64,000 nucleotides of DNA from Acetobacterium woodii. Its GTDB lineage: Bacteria; Bacillota; Clostridia; Eubacteriales; Eubacteriaceae. Shown in pieces: positions 16,474 through 25,070 of the stretch. The notes beneath the pieces are model-generated. The model was not told the DNA's origin. It saw only the letters and a program-made list of their open reading frames with translations, and ran no database searches. Position numbers and translations under genes: made by a program. Within the stretch, counting starts at the first letter, position 1; every line of letters starts with the position of its first letter. The stretch is from assembly GCA_016213825.1 (NCBI GenBank), contig JACQZP010000031.1, forward strand, positions 1 through 64,000. Direction: 5' to 3'.

Positions 16474-18609
16474 ATGAGTTTGACAGATTTAATTTACGCT
16501 GGTTCAAATGCAGTTGCAGGTTTAACCGAAGGAGCTGTTAATGACGCCATTGCCAAATATGGTGAGGGGCATTCCGTCGGATACCCGGATACGGCTTATT
16601 TTTTACCGATCATTTATGCAGCAACAGGGGTTAAGATTAAAACATTAGGAGATTTGCCAGCAGCAGTCGGCATTCTAAAAAGTTTAATTACCAATAAGGA
16701 AGATTTGGGCGAAGCTTTAAATGCCGGACTGGCCACCGCCGTCGGAGCCGAAATTATTGAAGCGATCCGCTATTTAGATGGCGATCCCTATGCCAATGAT
16801 TCTGGCATTGGCTTTGTCGCTGATCCGATTATTCGTTCATTGGGCGTACCATTGGTAACTGGCGATATTCCCGGGATTGCGGTTCTTTTAGGAGAGTCAT
16901 CCGATCCGGCTGCTTTGGCTGCGATTGTCAAAGATTATCAGGAAAAAGGCTTACTGACCTTTATGGTTGGTAATATCATTGAGCAGGCTTTAGAAGCCGG
17001 TGTGAAAATGGGACTGGAATACCGGGTCATTCCGTTAGGCCATGAAGTCACCTCGGTTATTCATGTTGTCTCTGTAGCGATTCGGGCGGCTCTGATCTTC
17101 GGTGGGATCGAACCCGGTAAATTACCTGAATTCCTGACTTATACCAAAGAACGGGTACCGGCTTTTGTTAATACCTTCGGGGAATTAAATGAAGTCATTG
17201 TTTCGGTTGGCGCTGGTGCGATTGCGCTGGGCTTCCCGGTTATTGCTGACGTTCCAGTACCAGAAGTACCCGGTGCGTTAATGACTCAGGCTGATCATGC
17301 CAAAACAGTTGAATTCTCATTAGAAGCCAGAGAAATTAAAATTAAAGTTACTAAAATCGATGTGCCCGTTTCGGTGGCATCAGCATTTGAAGGCGAACGG
17401 GTTCGTAAAGACACCATGTTTGCTGAATTTGGCGGTAATAAAACCGAGTGTTGGGAATTAGTGACAACCGGTGATCCCGCAGAAATGGAAGATCACAAAA
17501 TTACCCTGATCGGTCCAGATATCGATGATGCCCAGTTTGCCGGTAGTGATGTCGTCCGTTTACCACTGGGAATCGTCGTGACAGTTGGCGGCAAGGCGAT
17601 GCAAAAAGATTTCGAAACCGTTCTCGAACGCCGCATCCACTACTTTACTAATTACATCGACGGGGCCATGCATGTGGGGCAACGAAACATTGCCTGGATC
17701 CGCTTGACCAAAGAAGCCTTTGAAAAAGGGTTCCGGTTAAAACACATTGGTGAAGTGCTATACGCAAAAATGCGATCAGACTTTGAAAAGGTTGTTGATA
17801 AATGCGAAATCACTATTTACACCAATGCCGAAGATGTTAAACGTCTGGGCGAAGAAATGGTTAAACCGATTTATGCTGAACGTGATGCCCGCATGAATGC
17901 CTTAACTGATGCCAGCGTCGACGAATTTTATACTTGTTTATTATGTCAGTCATTTGCACCAAGTCATGTTTGCGTGGTCACACCAGAACGTTTAGGCTTG
18001 TGTGGTGCTGTATCATGGCTGGATGCCAAAGCCACCAAAGAACTGGACCCACTGGGACCAAATCAGCCGATTGTTAAAGGTGAAGCCATTGACGAACGTC
18101 TGGGCATCTGGGCTTCTGTTAATGAAGTGGTCAATGCTGCATCACAAGGTGCCGTTGAAAAAGTAACCCTATATTCCATTTTGGAAGATCCGATGACTTC
18201 CTGTGGATGCTTTGAGTGTATCTGTGGAATTATGCCAGAAGCAAATGGCGTCATCATTGTTAATCGGGAATTCAGCGAAACTTCCCCGGTCGGGATGACC
18301 TTTGGCGAGCTGGCGTCAATGACCGGTGGTGGCGTTCAAACCCCAGGCTTTATGGGTCATGGCCGTTTCTTAATTGGTTCTAAAAAATTCATGTCAGCTG
18401 AGGGTGGTTTAACGCGAATCGTCTGGATGCCAAAAGAATTGAAAGATGATGTGGCTGAACGTTTAAACAAAGCCGTATTCGAAATGACTGGCATTGAGAA
18501 CTTCGCCGATATGGTCTGCGACGAAAGTATTGCCACTGACTCCGAAGCGGTATTGGAATTCCTGGAATCAAAAGGACATCCCGCATTGGATATGGACCAA
18601 ATAATGTAA
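16474..18609 (+). CDS. acsB: CO dehydrogenase/acetyl-CoA synthase, acetyl-CoA synthase subunit
   Basis: This 711-residue enzyme makes acetyl-CoA from CO, a corrinoid-bound methyl group and CoA, the last step of the Wood-Ljungdahl pathway. The A-cluster ligands are all present: C488, C491, C500 and C510 bind the [4Fe-4S] cube, and C577-G578-C579 holds the distal nickel. The spacing equals that of the Moorella enzyme (506/509/518/528 and 595/597). Length is close to the usual 729. The N-terminal third is the CODH-contact domain. No CODH, corrinoid protein or methyltransferase of the main cluster is adjacent, so this is a stand-alone copy, probably additional to one in the core cluster elsewhere. 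It is controlled by its own sigma-54 promoter. Confidence 0.95.
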   Translation: MSLTDLIYAGSNAVAGLTEGAVNDAIAKYGEGHSVGYPDTAYFLPIIYAATGVKIKTLGDLPAAVGILKSLITNKEDLGEALNAGLATAVGAEIIEAIRYLDGDPYANDSGIGFVADPIIRSLGVPLVTGDIPGIAVLLGESSDPAALAAIVKDYQEKGLLTFMVGNIIEQALEAGVKMGLEYRVIPLGHEVTSVIHVVSVAIRAALIFGGIEPGKLPEFLTYTKERVPAFVNTFGELNEVIVSVGAGAIALGFPVIADVPVPEVPGALMTQADHAKTVEFSLEAREIKIKVTKIDVPVSVASAFEGERVRKDTMFAEFGGNKTECWELVTTGDPAEMEDHKITLIGPDIDDAQFAGSDVVRLPLGIVVTVGGKAMQKDFETVLERRIHYFTNYIDGAMHVGQRNIAWIRLTKEAFEKGFRLKHIGEVLYAKMRSDFEKVVDKCEITIYTNAEDVKRLGEEMVKPIYAERDARMNALTDASVDEFYTCLLCQSFAPSHVCVVTPERLGLCGAVSWLDAKATKELDPLGPNQPIVKGEAIDERLGIWASVNEVVNAASQGAVEKVTLYSILEDPMTSCGCFECICGIMPEANGVIIVNREFSETSPVGMTFGELASMTGGGVQTPGFMGHGRFLIGSKKFMSAEGGLTRIVWMPKELKDDVAERLNKAVFEMTGIENFADMVCDESIATDSEAVLEFLESKGHPALDMDQIM

Positions 18610-18658
18610 TGAATTTTCAATTTTATTGGAAATATTAAAACTAAATACAGAACCTAAA

Positions 18659-18709
18659 CCTGATCGGATCAGGCTTTTAAAAGTCAGCTAAAAAATAGCT
18701 GACTTTTTT
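18659..18709 (+). terminator. Two consecutive terminators after acsB
   Basis: CCTGATC-GGATCAGG followed by CTTTT is the first. AAGTCAGCTA (18681-18690) and TAGCTGACTT (18696-18705) followed by TTTT is a stronger second one. Confidence 0.8.
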
Positions 18710-18845
18710 GAGTGGCACAGAAAAAGATGAAGTTCAGGTTGGATTCGGAGAAAACAATTGCTGATATTCTAACTTTCTTCACGCCAATAAATGCATTAAT
18801 GTGATATAATTTTTACATTAAATATTGTTGGAAGGGAATGAAACA

Positions 18846-20252
18846 ATGAAAAGAACTTTTGCGCTGATTTTTGCAGTGTGCATACTGTCGATCTCGCTTT
18901 CTGGTTGTACTGGAAAACCTGCTGCTGCAACAACCCAAACTGATAATTGGCAAACCGTCTCGGATGCCTATGTTTACTGTCTGCCCCTTGTCTTGGTGAA
19001 TGAAACCATGGTAGCGATGACCAATACCGTTGACCCCAGCAATACCCGGGCTCCGATCAATCAACTGATTCACGCCAAAGGCCTGGCGACAGCCGCATCA
19101 AAAGATATCGTCACCCCCAATGTCGATACCGTCTATTCCCAGGCTTTTTTGGATCTCAATGAAACGGCGATGGTTTATGTCAAACCCAAAACGGATCGTT
19201 TCTGTTCAGTCGAAGTCATGGATGCGTATACTAATGCGGTGTCCATTCTCGGATCAGGCGGCGATACTCAGGATCAGCAAACGTATCTGTTTACTGGCCC
19301 CAATTACAAGGGGGCCGTACCTGACACGATGAAACAGGTTTCCCTACCCACTAACCTCGCCTGGATACTAATCCGGGTTGTCTGCAACGGGGACGCCGAT
19401 CTGGACAATGTCTATGCCATTCAGAATCAGATGCAGTTGGTTCCATTAGATGCCTACCTCTCTGGTGAACCCTATACCCCGCCAACCGGCACCTATAATC
19501 CGGAAAACGATTTTGTACCGATCACTCATGTCGATGCGATGACCCCTCAGGAATTTTTTGACACGGCTAATCAGCTGATGGTCAATAATCCGCCAACAGC
19601 AGCGGATGCTCCGCTGATGAAAGCCTTGAGCAGTATCAACGTTGGCCCGGGAGCTACATTTGACGCCGCTGTTCTGGGAGACAATGGAGCGGACCAATGG
19701 CAAACCATGATCAGTAATCGCTCCAGCGATTTGGCTGCTGACTGCACACCATTTTCCGTATCGTTGGGCAGCTGGAGTTACTTCGGGGAACCGATTGCTG
19801 AGTTTGGTACCGAATACGAATTCCGCGCCTTGATCGCAATCAATGGCATTGCTGTAAATCCCGCCTCGGTGGCGATTTACCCAAAAGCATATAAGGACAG
19901 CGATGGTGAAACCCTAAATGGTAGCAATGCCTACACCATTCACTTTGATAAAGATGCTCTGCCGCCGACCCAGGGAAATGGATTCTGGTCGATCACCGCT
20001 TATAACAGCGATAATTTTCTGATTGATAATCCCTTGAATCGTTATTGCATCAATGACCGCAGCGGATTTACTTTGAATGAAGACGGCTCACTTGATATTC
20101 TGGTTCAGTCCAATGCGCCGGATCCATCCAAACAGAGCAACTGGCTTCCGGTGTCAGCCGATGATTTCCATTTGTATCTGCGGATTTATCTGCCTCAGGA
20201 AGCGGTTCTCAATGGACAGTGGTCTGCTCCTGTTATTAAAAAAGTGGTTTGA
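18846..20252 (+). CDS. DUF1254/DUF1214 lipoprotein
   Basis: This 468-residue protein starts MKRTFALIFAVCILSISLSG with a lipobox ending at the Cys of SGC, so it should be lipid-anchored on the outer face of the membrane. The mature protein has the DUF1254 domain (about 45-190: VYCLPLVLVNETMVAMTN; ATPNVDT-like NVDTVYSQAF) and the DUF1214 domain (about 310-450: ALPPTQGNGFWSITAYN; DILVQSNAP). Such pairs are often annotated as valosin-like secreted proteins of unknown function. The ATG at 18846, behind GGAAGGGAA, is chosen over a TTG at 18825. It stands alone after the acsB terminators. Confidence 0.8.
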   Translation: MKRTFALIFAVCILSISLSGCTGKPAAATTQTDNWQTVSDAYVYCLPLVLVNETMVAMTNTVDPSNTRAPINQLIHAKGLATAASKDIVTPNVDTVYSQAFLDLNETAMVYVKPKTDRFCSVEVMDAYTNAVSILGSGGDTQDQQTYLFTGPNYKGAVPDTMKQVSLPTNLAWILIRVVCNGDADLDNVYAIQNQMQLVPLDAYLSGEPYTPPTGTYNPENDFVPITHVDAMTPQEFFDTANQLMVNNPPTAADAPLMKALSSINVGPGATFDAAVLGDNGADQWQTMISNRSSDLAADCTPFSVSLGSWSYFGEPIAEFGTEYEFRALIAINGIAVNPASVAIYPKAYKDSDGETLNGSNAYTIHFDKDALPPTQGNGFWSITAYNSDNFLIDNPLNRYCINDRSGFTLNEDGSLDILVQSNAPDPSKQSNWLPVSADDFHLYLRIYLPQEAVLNGQWSAPVIKKVV

Positions 20253-20314
20253 TCGGATAAAAAAGGTGATCGGTTAAGTCGATTTATTTATTATACGAAT
20301 GAGAGGTGTTTTTA

Positions 20315-21781
20315 ATGGAAAAAAATGGAACAATGATGCAGTATTTTGAATGGTTTTTACCAGATGACGGCAAACATTGGCAACACTTAAAAGAAGATGC
20401 CCAGCATTTGAAAGAAATCGGAATTAGCTTGGTTTGGATGCCTCCCGCCACAAAAGCAACGGGCACCAATGATGCCGGTTATGGTGTTTACGACTTGTAT
20501 GATTTAGGTGAATTTGATCAAAAGGGGGCCGTGCGGACAAAATATGGAACCAAAGCAGAATATCTGGCCGCGATTAAAGCCTTGCAGGATCAGGGCATTT
20601 TAGCAATTGCTGATATTGTCTTAAATCATAAAGCGGGAGCCGATGAAACCGAACGGTTTCCGGTTTATGAAGTTGATCCCAATAATCGTCAGAAAAAAGT
20701 TTCCGATGCCTATGATATTGAAGGCTGGACAAAATTCACCTTTCCTGGGAGACAAGGTAAATACTCAGCCTTTCAATGGAATTGGACACATTTTTCAGGA
20801 ACGGATTTTAATCAGGAAAATGGCAAAAAAGCAATTTATATGATTAAAGGAATGGCTAAAGGCTGGGCGGACAATGATGAAGTCGATGTTGAATTTGGCA
20901 ATTATGATTATTTGATGTATGCCGACGTGGATTATGAACACCCAGATGTCAAAGAAGAGATAAAACGTTGGAGTGAATGGTTTATCAATGAGACCGGCGT
21001 TGATGGTTTTCGTTTGGATGCGGTCAAACATATTGAAGGCGAATTTATCGATGAGTTTATCAAAAATATCCGTGCAAAAAAAGGGGATGATTTTTTTGCG
21101 GTCGGAGAATATTGGAAGAAAAATGATGCAACACTAGAAAATTATATCGTGGAGACCGAATGCAATGTGGAGTTATTCGATGTTGCTCTGCATATGAATT
21201 TTTCAAAGGCCAGCAAATCTGGAAATAGCTTCGATATGAGTAAAATATTTCGAAATACATTGATGGAGAAAAATCCCACCAAAGCGGTAACCTTTGTAGA
21301 TAATCATGATTCGCAACCATCACAAGCATTGGAATCATGGGTTGATGACTGGTTTAAGCCATTAGCGTATGGGATGATCTTATTGCGTGAAAATGGCCTG
21401 CCTTGTGTTTTTTATGGCGACTATTATGGGATCGTCGGCGAAAAACCGATTCACGGTAAACAGGATTTAATCGATCAATTATTAGCATTGCGGATCAACC
21501 AGGCCTATGGCAAACAAAACGATTATTTGGACCATCCCAATTGTATTGGCTGGACTCGTGAAGGTGACGAAAAACACCCTGGGGGAATCGCCGTTTTGTT
21601 AACAAACAGCGATGCCGGTTATAAAGATATGTATCTCGGAAAGCAGCATGCGGGAAAAGATTATGTCGATCATCTAGGCAATCGTGACGAAACAGTAACC
21701 ATTAATGCCGATGGGTGGGGTACGTTTGTATGTGCGTCTGGTTCGATTTCGGTCTGGGCAGAACCCTTGACTAAGGAATAA
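20315..21781 (+). CDS. Cytoplasmic alpha-amylase (GH13)
   Basis: This 488-residue enzyme hydrolyses alpha-1,4-glucans. It has no signal peptide, so it acts on internal glycogen-like polymer or imported maltodextrin. GH13 landmarks are visible: DIVLNHKAGAD (region I), GFRLDAVKHI with the Asp nucleophile (II), FAVGEYW with the acid/base Glu (III) and FVDNHDSQP with the stabilising Asp (IV). The C-terminal beta domain follows from about 400. Length and the opening GTMMQYFEWFLPDDGKHW match the Bacillus-type amylase S / maltohexaose-forming subfamily. The ATG at 20315, behind GAGAGGTG, is the start. Confidence 0.92.
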   Translation: MEKNGTMMQYFEWFLPDDGKHWQHLKEDAQHLKEIGISLVWMPPATKATGTNDAGYGVYDLYDLGEFDQKGAVRTKYGTKAEYLAAIKALQDQGILAIADIVLNHKAGADETERFPVYEVDPNNRQKKVSDAYDIEGWTKFTFPGRQGKYSAFQWNWTHFSGTDFNQENGKKAIYMIKGMAKGWADNDEVDVEFGNYDYLMYADVDYEHPDVKEEIKRWSEWFINETGVDGFRLDAVKHIEGEFIDEFIKNIRAKKGDDFFAVGEYWKKNDATLENYIVETECNVELFDVALHMNFSKASKSGNSFDMSKIFRNTLMEKNPTKAVTFVDNHDSQPSQALESWVDDWFKPLAYGMILLRENGLPCVFYGDYYGIVGEKPIHGKQDLIDQLLALRINQAYGKQNDYLDHPNCIGWTREGDEKHPGGIAVLLTNSDAGYKDMYLGKQHAGKDYVDHLGNRDETVTINADGWGTFVCASGSISVWAEPLTKE

Positions 21782-21845
21782 TGTGCCGGATAAGATGATG
21801 AAAAATAATCAAAGTGAACTGGCTAAAAACAATAATTGAATTATA

Positions 21846-21884
21846 AAAAAAGGGACAACCCCAAAATGGTTGTCCCTTTTTAAA
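21846..21884. terminator. Strong bidirectional terminator
   Basis: AAAAAGGGACAACC and GGTTGTCCCTTTTT pair perfectly with a seven-base loop after the amylase gene. Confidence 0.85.
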
Positions 21885-21960
21885 CGAGTTGAACAAATAA
21901 ATAAACACAAATTTCAAAAAATAAGGTAAACTATTCCTAAGATGGGGGTGTAAAAAACTG

Positions 21961-23349
21961 ATGGTAAATAATGATTTTGGAACAAATAATAAAATATTCA
22001 TTGAAAATGAAGATACGGCGAATCAATATGCTGCTAAATGTTTGACAATTGTTGCTGCGATTGTTGGCATTGTCTGGATTTTGAATTTTATCAATTTTTT
22101 TATTATTTCGGACACGCTGATGAACATCGCAATGCCCATAAGCATTACGTTATTTCTATTGCCATCGTTGATGATTAAAATGATTAGCGGCCAAAAGTGG
22201 TACCTGAAATATTTGATTATGGCATGTACCATCTTGGGAATGACCAGTCTTTCGACAATGATGACTTATCATACGGTCCTTGCTTGGATCTGTCCGTTAT
22301 TGATTTCATGCCACTATTATTCGAAAAAATTTACGGCATGGACTTTGGCGGGAAGTGTTGTTTTTATGACCATTGCTATTTTTGTCGGACTTTATATTGG
22401 TTTATGGGACTCGAATATGATGGCTGAAATGGATGGGGTAGAAGAGCGGGTGATTACGGGAAGTATTCTGATCAGAACATTTAAGTTCTATTATTTACCG
22501 AGAGTATTTACGCTAATAGCAGTAGCACCAATTTGTGTTACCTTAATGGATCGCACTCGGGAGCTGCTGAATAAACAGAAAAAAGATAATGAGGAAAAAG
22601 AACGCATTTCTGCTGAACTGAATGTGGCCACAGAGATCCAAACATCGATGCTGCCCAGCATCTTTCCGGCCTTCACGGACAGAGAAGAATTTGATATTTA
22701 TGCAACAATGCAACCGGCGAAAGAGGTTGGTGGTGATTTCTACGATTTCTTCACCATTGATGATGACCATTTAGCAGTCGTTATTGCGGATGTGTCAGGT
22801 AAGGGGGTTCCGGCGGCGTTATTTATGGTGGTTGCAAAAACGCTGATTAAAAATCATACTCAGGCTGGCCTTGCGCCGGTAGAAGTTTTTACATTAGTGA
22901 ATGCGCAGCTTTGTGAAAATAACGACGTGGGTATGTTTGTCACGGCTTTTATGGGTGTGTTTGAAATTTCGACGCATCAGTTTACTTGTGTTAATGCGGG
23001 ACATAATCCGCCATTGCTGAAAAGATCAGCTGGCGGCTTTGAATATTTAAAGTTGCACACCGGCTTTGTACTTGGCGGAATGGAAGAAATTAAATATCAA
23101 CAGCTGGAAATGCAGCTGGCAAATGACGATGAATTGTATCTCTATACCGATGGCGTGACTGAAGCAACTAATGCTAATGATGAATTATATGGCGAGGACA
23201 GATTGTTTTCGGTACTTAACCGCAATGCCGAGCTAAAGCCGGAGGCGTTGCTGTCGATTATAAAAAAAGATATTGACAACTTTGTTAATGGAGCGCCGCA
23301 ATTTGATGATATTACAATGGTTGCCTTTAAAATTGGAAACATCGATTAA
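21961..23349 (+). CDS. Membrane SpoIIE-type PP2C serine phosphatase
   Basis: This 462-residue protein has about five or six membrane segments in residues 20-190, a short coiled linker (RELLNKQKKDNEEKERISAEL) and a SpoIIE/RsbU-type phosphatase domain at about 240-460. The metal-binding motifs are seen in AKEVGGDFYDFF, VIADVSGKGVPAALFM, YTDGVTEA and QFDDITMVAF. These phosphatases usually dephosphorylate anti-anti-sigma factors and so switch stress or developmental sigma factors. No STAS or anti-sigma gene is adjacent, so the partner is not known. A GGGGGTG ribosome site precedes the ATG. Confidence 0.88.
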   Translation: MVNNDFGTNNKIFIENEDTANQYAAKCLTIVAAIVGIVWILNFINFFIISDTLMNIAMPISITLFLLPSLMIKMISGQKWYLKYLIMACTILGMTSLSTMMTYHTVLAWICPLLISCHYYSKKFTAWTLAGSVVFMTIAIFVGLYIGLWDSNMMAEMDGVEERVITGSILIRTFKFYYLPRVFTLIAVAPICVTLMDRTRELLNKQKKDNEEKERISAELNVATEIQTSMLPSIFPAFTDREEFDIYATMQPAKEVGGDFYDFFTIDDDHLAVVIADVSGKGVPAALFMVVAKTLIKNHTQAGLAPVEVFTLVNAQLCENNDVGMFVTAFMGVFEISTHQFTCVNAGHNPPLLKRSAGGFEYLKLHTGFVLGGMEEIKYQQLEMQLANDDELYLYTDGVTEATNANDELYGEDRLFSVLNRNAELKPEALLSIIKKDIDNFVNGAPQFDDITMVAFKIGNID

Positions 23350-23382
23350 CAGATTATTATTTTAATTAATATCACTATTATC

Positions 23383-23421
23383 AATCAGTACAGTCTCGTT
23401 AAGTAGATTGTACCGATTTTT
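23383..23421 (+). terminator. Intrinsic terminator
   Basis: CAGTACAGTCT pairs with AGATTGTACCG (two mismatches) and is followed by seven T. It ends the phosphatase gene and faces the minus-strand gene ending at 23435. Confidence 0.7.
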
Positions 23422-23434
23422 TTGATTGCAGACT

Positions 23435-24271
23435 TTAGTGAAACAACTGGAATTTTATTATTTCCATAATATCTGTTATTTTTTTTAATTTTACAGCATT
23501 AATTAAATCGTCGGTTCCGTCAAATTGTGAGACGAAATCAAAAATATCATTCATAATGATTCCCAAAATATCATCTTCGTTCAGATTTTGATCTGCCTGC
23601 AAGTCAAGATAGCTTTGATAGTAAATATCTTTTAATCCGACAGTCACATATTTGTCGTGCATGAACAAAATGAAATGGCCATCAAAGAATAGCGATGATA
23701 AGTCAGTAGCGATATCTCCTGTCGCGGTTGTTCGCTCGATGACTTTAAAAATCATTTCAGCCACAACATTGATCATGGTTGAGACAATTGGCCGATCGCA
23801 TTTCAAAGATCGGGAGCAGAAGGTAGTGACATCGTTTTTTATTTGTTCAAGAACATCCCGTTTGGTTATATCCTGCTTTTTCTGGTATTCAATGTAAGGT
23901 TCATAACTGAGATCCCAGATTCGTCGAGAAGGATCCAGATTGGTTTGTTCCAACAATAAAATGCAGCGCCAGTCATAAAATCTGACCGTGAGCTTTGGGG
24001 TGTTCTCAGCAGCCGATTGCTCGGATGTTTTACAAACGTCAGTAGTTTCGGACTGACTGGGCAGCTCAGAAACACTGATGGGTTCATTTGACGAAATAAG
24101 CTGAATAATACCAGAATCATCAATGCATCGAATATCCTCATGGACGGTTGCAGAAGGATCATTCATTTCTGAAATTTCTTCTTTTAACAGAGCATAAGCA
24201 TTTTCATAATTATCCGCATCAACTTCAAAGAGAAAGGTTCGTATCTCAACGACGTTAAGTTTAAAACTCAT
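23435..24271 (-). CDS. Uncharacterised protein with DpnD/PcfM-like N-terminus
   Basis: This 278-residue soluble, acidic protein was not confidently recognised. Residues 1-60 (LNVVEIRTFLFEVDADNYEN, then AYALLKEEI) resemble the small DpnD/PcfM module seen in plasmid and phage proteins. The rest appears helical, with two similar stretches: KKQDITKRDVLEQIKNDVTT at about 133 and DQNLNEDDILGIIMNDIFDF at about 232, suggesting an internal duplication. No membrane segment, signal peptide or metal motif is seen. It stands alone. A conserved hypothetical protein is the safest call. Confidence 0.6.
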   Translation of the reverse strand: MSFKLNVVEIRTFLFEVDADNYENAYALLKEEISEMNDPSATVHEDIRCIDDSGIIQLISSNEPISVSELPSQSETTDVCKTSEQSAAENTPKLTVRFYDWRCILLLEQTNLDPSRRIWDLSYEPYIEYQKKQDITKRDVLEQIKNDVTTFCSRSLKCDRPIVSTMINVVAEMIFKVIERTTATGDIATDLSSLFFDGHFILFMHDKYVTVGLKDIYYQSYLDLQADQNLNEDDILGIIMNDIFDFVSQFDGTDDLINAVKLKKITDIMEIIKFQLFH

Positions 24272-24380
24272 TTTGATTCTCCGAGCTATTTCGGGTGGCC
24301 AACCGCTTAATTGTTAAGATATTAAATAGGTTTCTAAATATTAATAACCGTTATTGAATCGTTTAATCATTCTTAAACAA

Positions 24381-24509
24381 TTTGAAGATGAATATTATGA
24401 ATGTTTCTCGGCTTAGCACAACAAGTGTGCCTGATTTAAAGAAAGAAGCAGAGGGATTCATTGAATTTATCAAAACAGAAAAAATAATTTACAAGCGACT
24501 AAATTAAGT
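24381..24509 (+). pseudogene. Relic of an NADPH-dependent FMN reductase C-terminus
   Basis: Reading in frame gives MNIMNVSRLSTTSVPDLKKE, then AEGFIEFIKTEK and a stop. This matches the end of the CDGSH fusion protein at 10221 (MDIMNLPRL; TTSAPYLKKEADAFIEFIKN), with about 15 residues deleted in the middle. Only this C-terminal stub survives, just before the glutaredoxin promoter. Confidence 0.7.
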
Positions 24510-24524
24510 TTTTCAAAAAAATTG

Positions 24525-24552
24525 TTGACAGTTTCAACCAAAGGTATAGAAT
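24525..24552 (+). promoter_or_regulatory. Promoter of the glutaredoxin gene
   Basis: TTGACA (24525-24530) and TAGAAT (24547-24552) are 16 bases apart, 47 bases before the start codon. Confidence 0.65.
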
Positions 24553-24598
24553 GAAATTAGAATAGGTTGTTTGAAAAACGACCTAAGGAAGGAGTCCT

Positions 24599-24859
24599 AT
24601 GAAAAAAGAAATTAAATTATACACCTGGCCGTTCTGTCCTTATTCCAATGGCGCAAAAAAACTTTTAGATGAAAGAGGTGTGGCATATACAGATATCGAC
24701 ATATTTAGAAATGATGACTTGCGATATCAATTGCAGGCTGAAACCCATCATTACAGCATTCCTTTTATTTTTATCGGGGATACGTGTATTGGCGGTCTTT
24801 CTGAACTGAAAGAACTTGATGACAAAGGGAAATTGATTGATTTGATGGAAGAAAAATAA
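24599..24859 (+). CDS. Glutaredoxin-like protein
   Basis: This 86-residue thiol-disulfide protein has a glutaredoxin fold: TWPFCPYSNGAKKLL carries a CPYS redox site (usual form CPYC, so only the first Cys is kept), and SIPFIFIGDTCIGGLSELKE carries the cis-Pro and the GG helix cap. A monothiol active site suggests deglutathionylation or iron-sulfur handling rather than disulfide reduction. AAGGAGG lies close before the ATG. It has its own promoter and terminator, so it is monocistronic. A dead reductase fragment lies immediately upstream. Confidence 0.88.
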   Translation: MKKEIKLYTWPFCPYSNGAKKLLDERGVAYTDIDIFRNDDLRYQLQAETHHYSIPFIFIGDTCIGGLSELKELDDKGKLIDLMEEK

Positions 24860-24865
24860 AAATAA

Positions 24866-24901
24866 AAAACCTGTTACATTTTATTTGTAGCAGGTTTTTT
24901 A
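24866..24901 (+). terminator. Terminator of the glutaredoxin gene
   Basis: AAAACCTGTTAC and GTAGCAGGTTTTTT pair with one mismatch. The stem is like those of the two-hairpin elements, but the first hairpin and leader block are missing here. Confidence 0.75.
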
Positions 24902-25070
24902 TATCTATGCGAGCTTGTTGAACGCAGTTTGGTAGTGACAAGCATAATTTTATTGACTTTATTCATTATGAACAAAGCGTAAAAACATTAATAATTACCA
25001 GGGAGCTGATTAATCAATTTAATTTAGGGTAGGTTATAAAAAAATAACTAACTGAAATGAGGCGAAAGAG

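Noticed and set aside
24599-24859. Classical dithiol glutaredoxin
   Set aside because: The active site is CPYS, so the second cysteine is missing.
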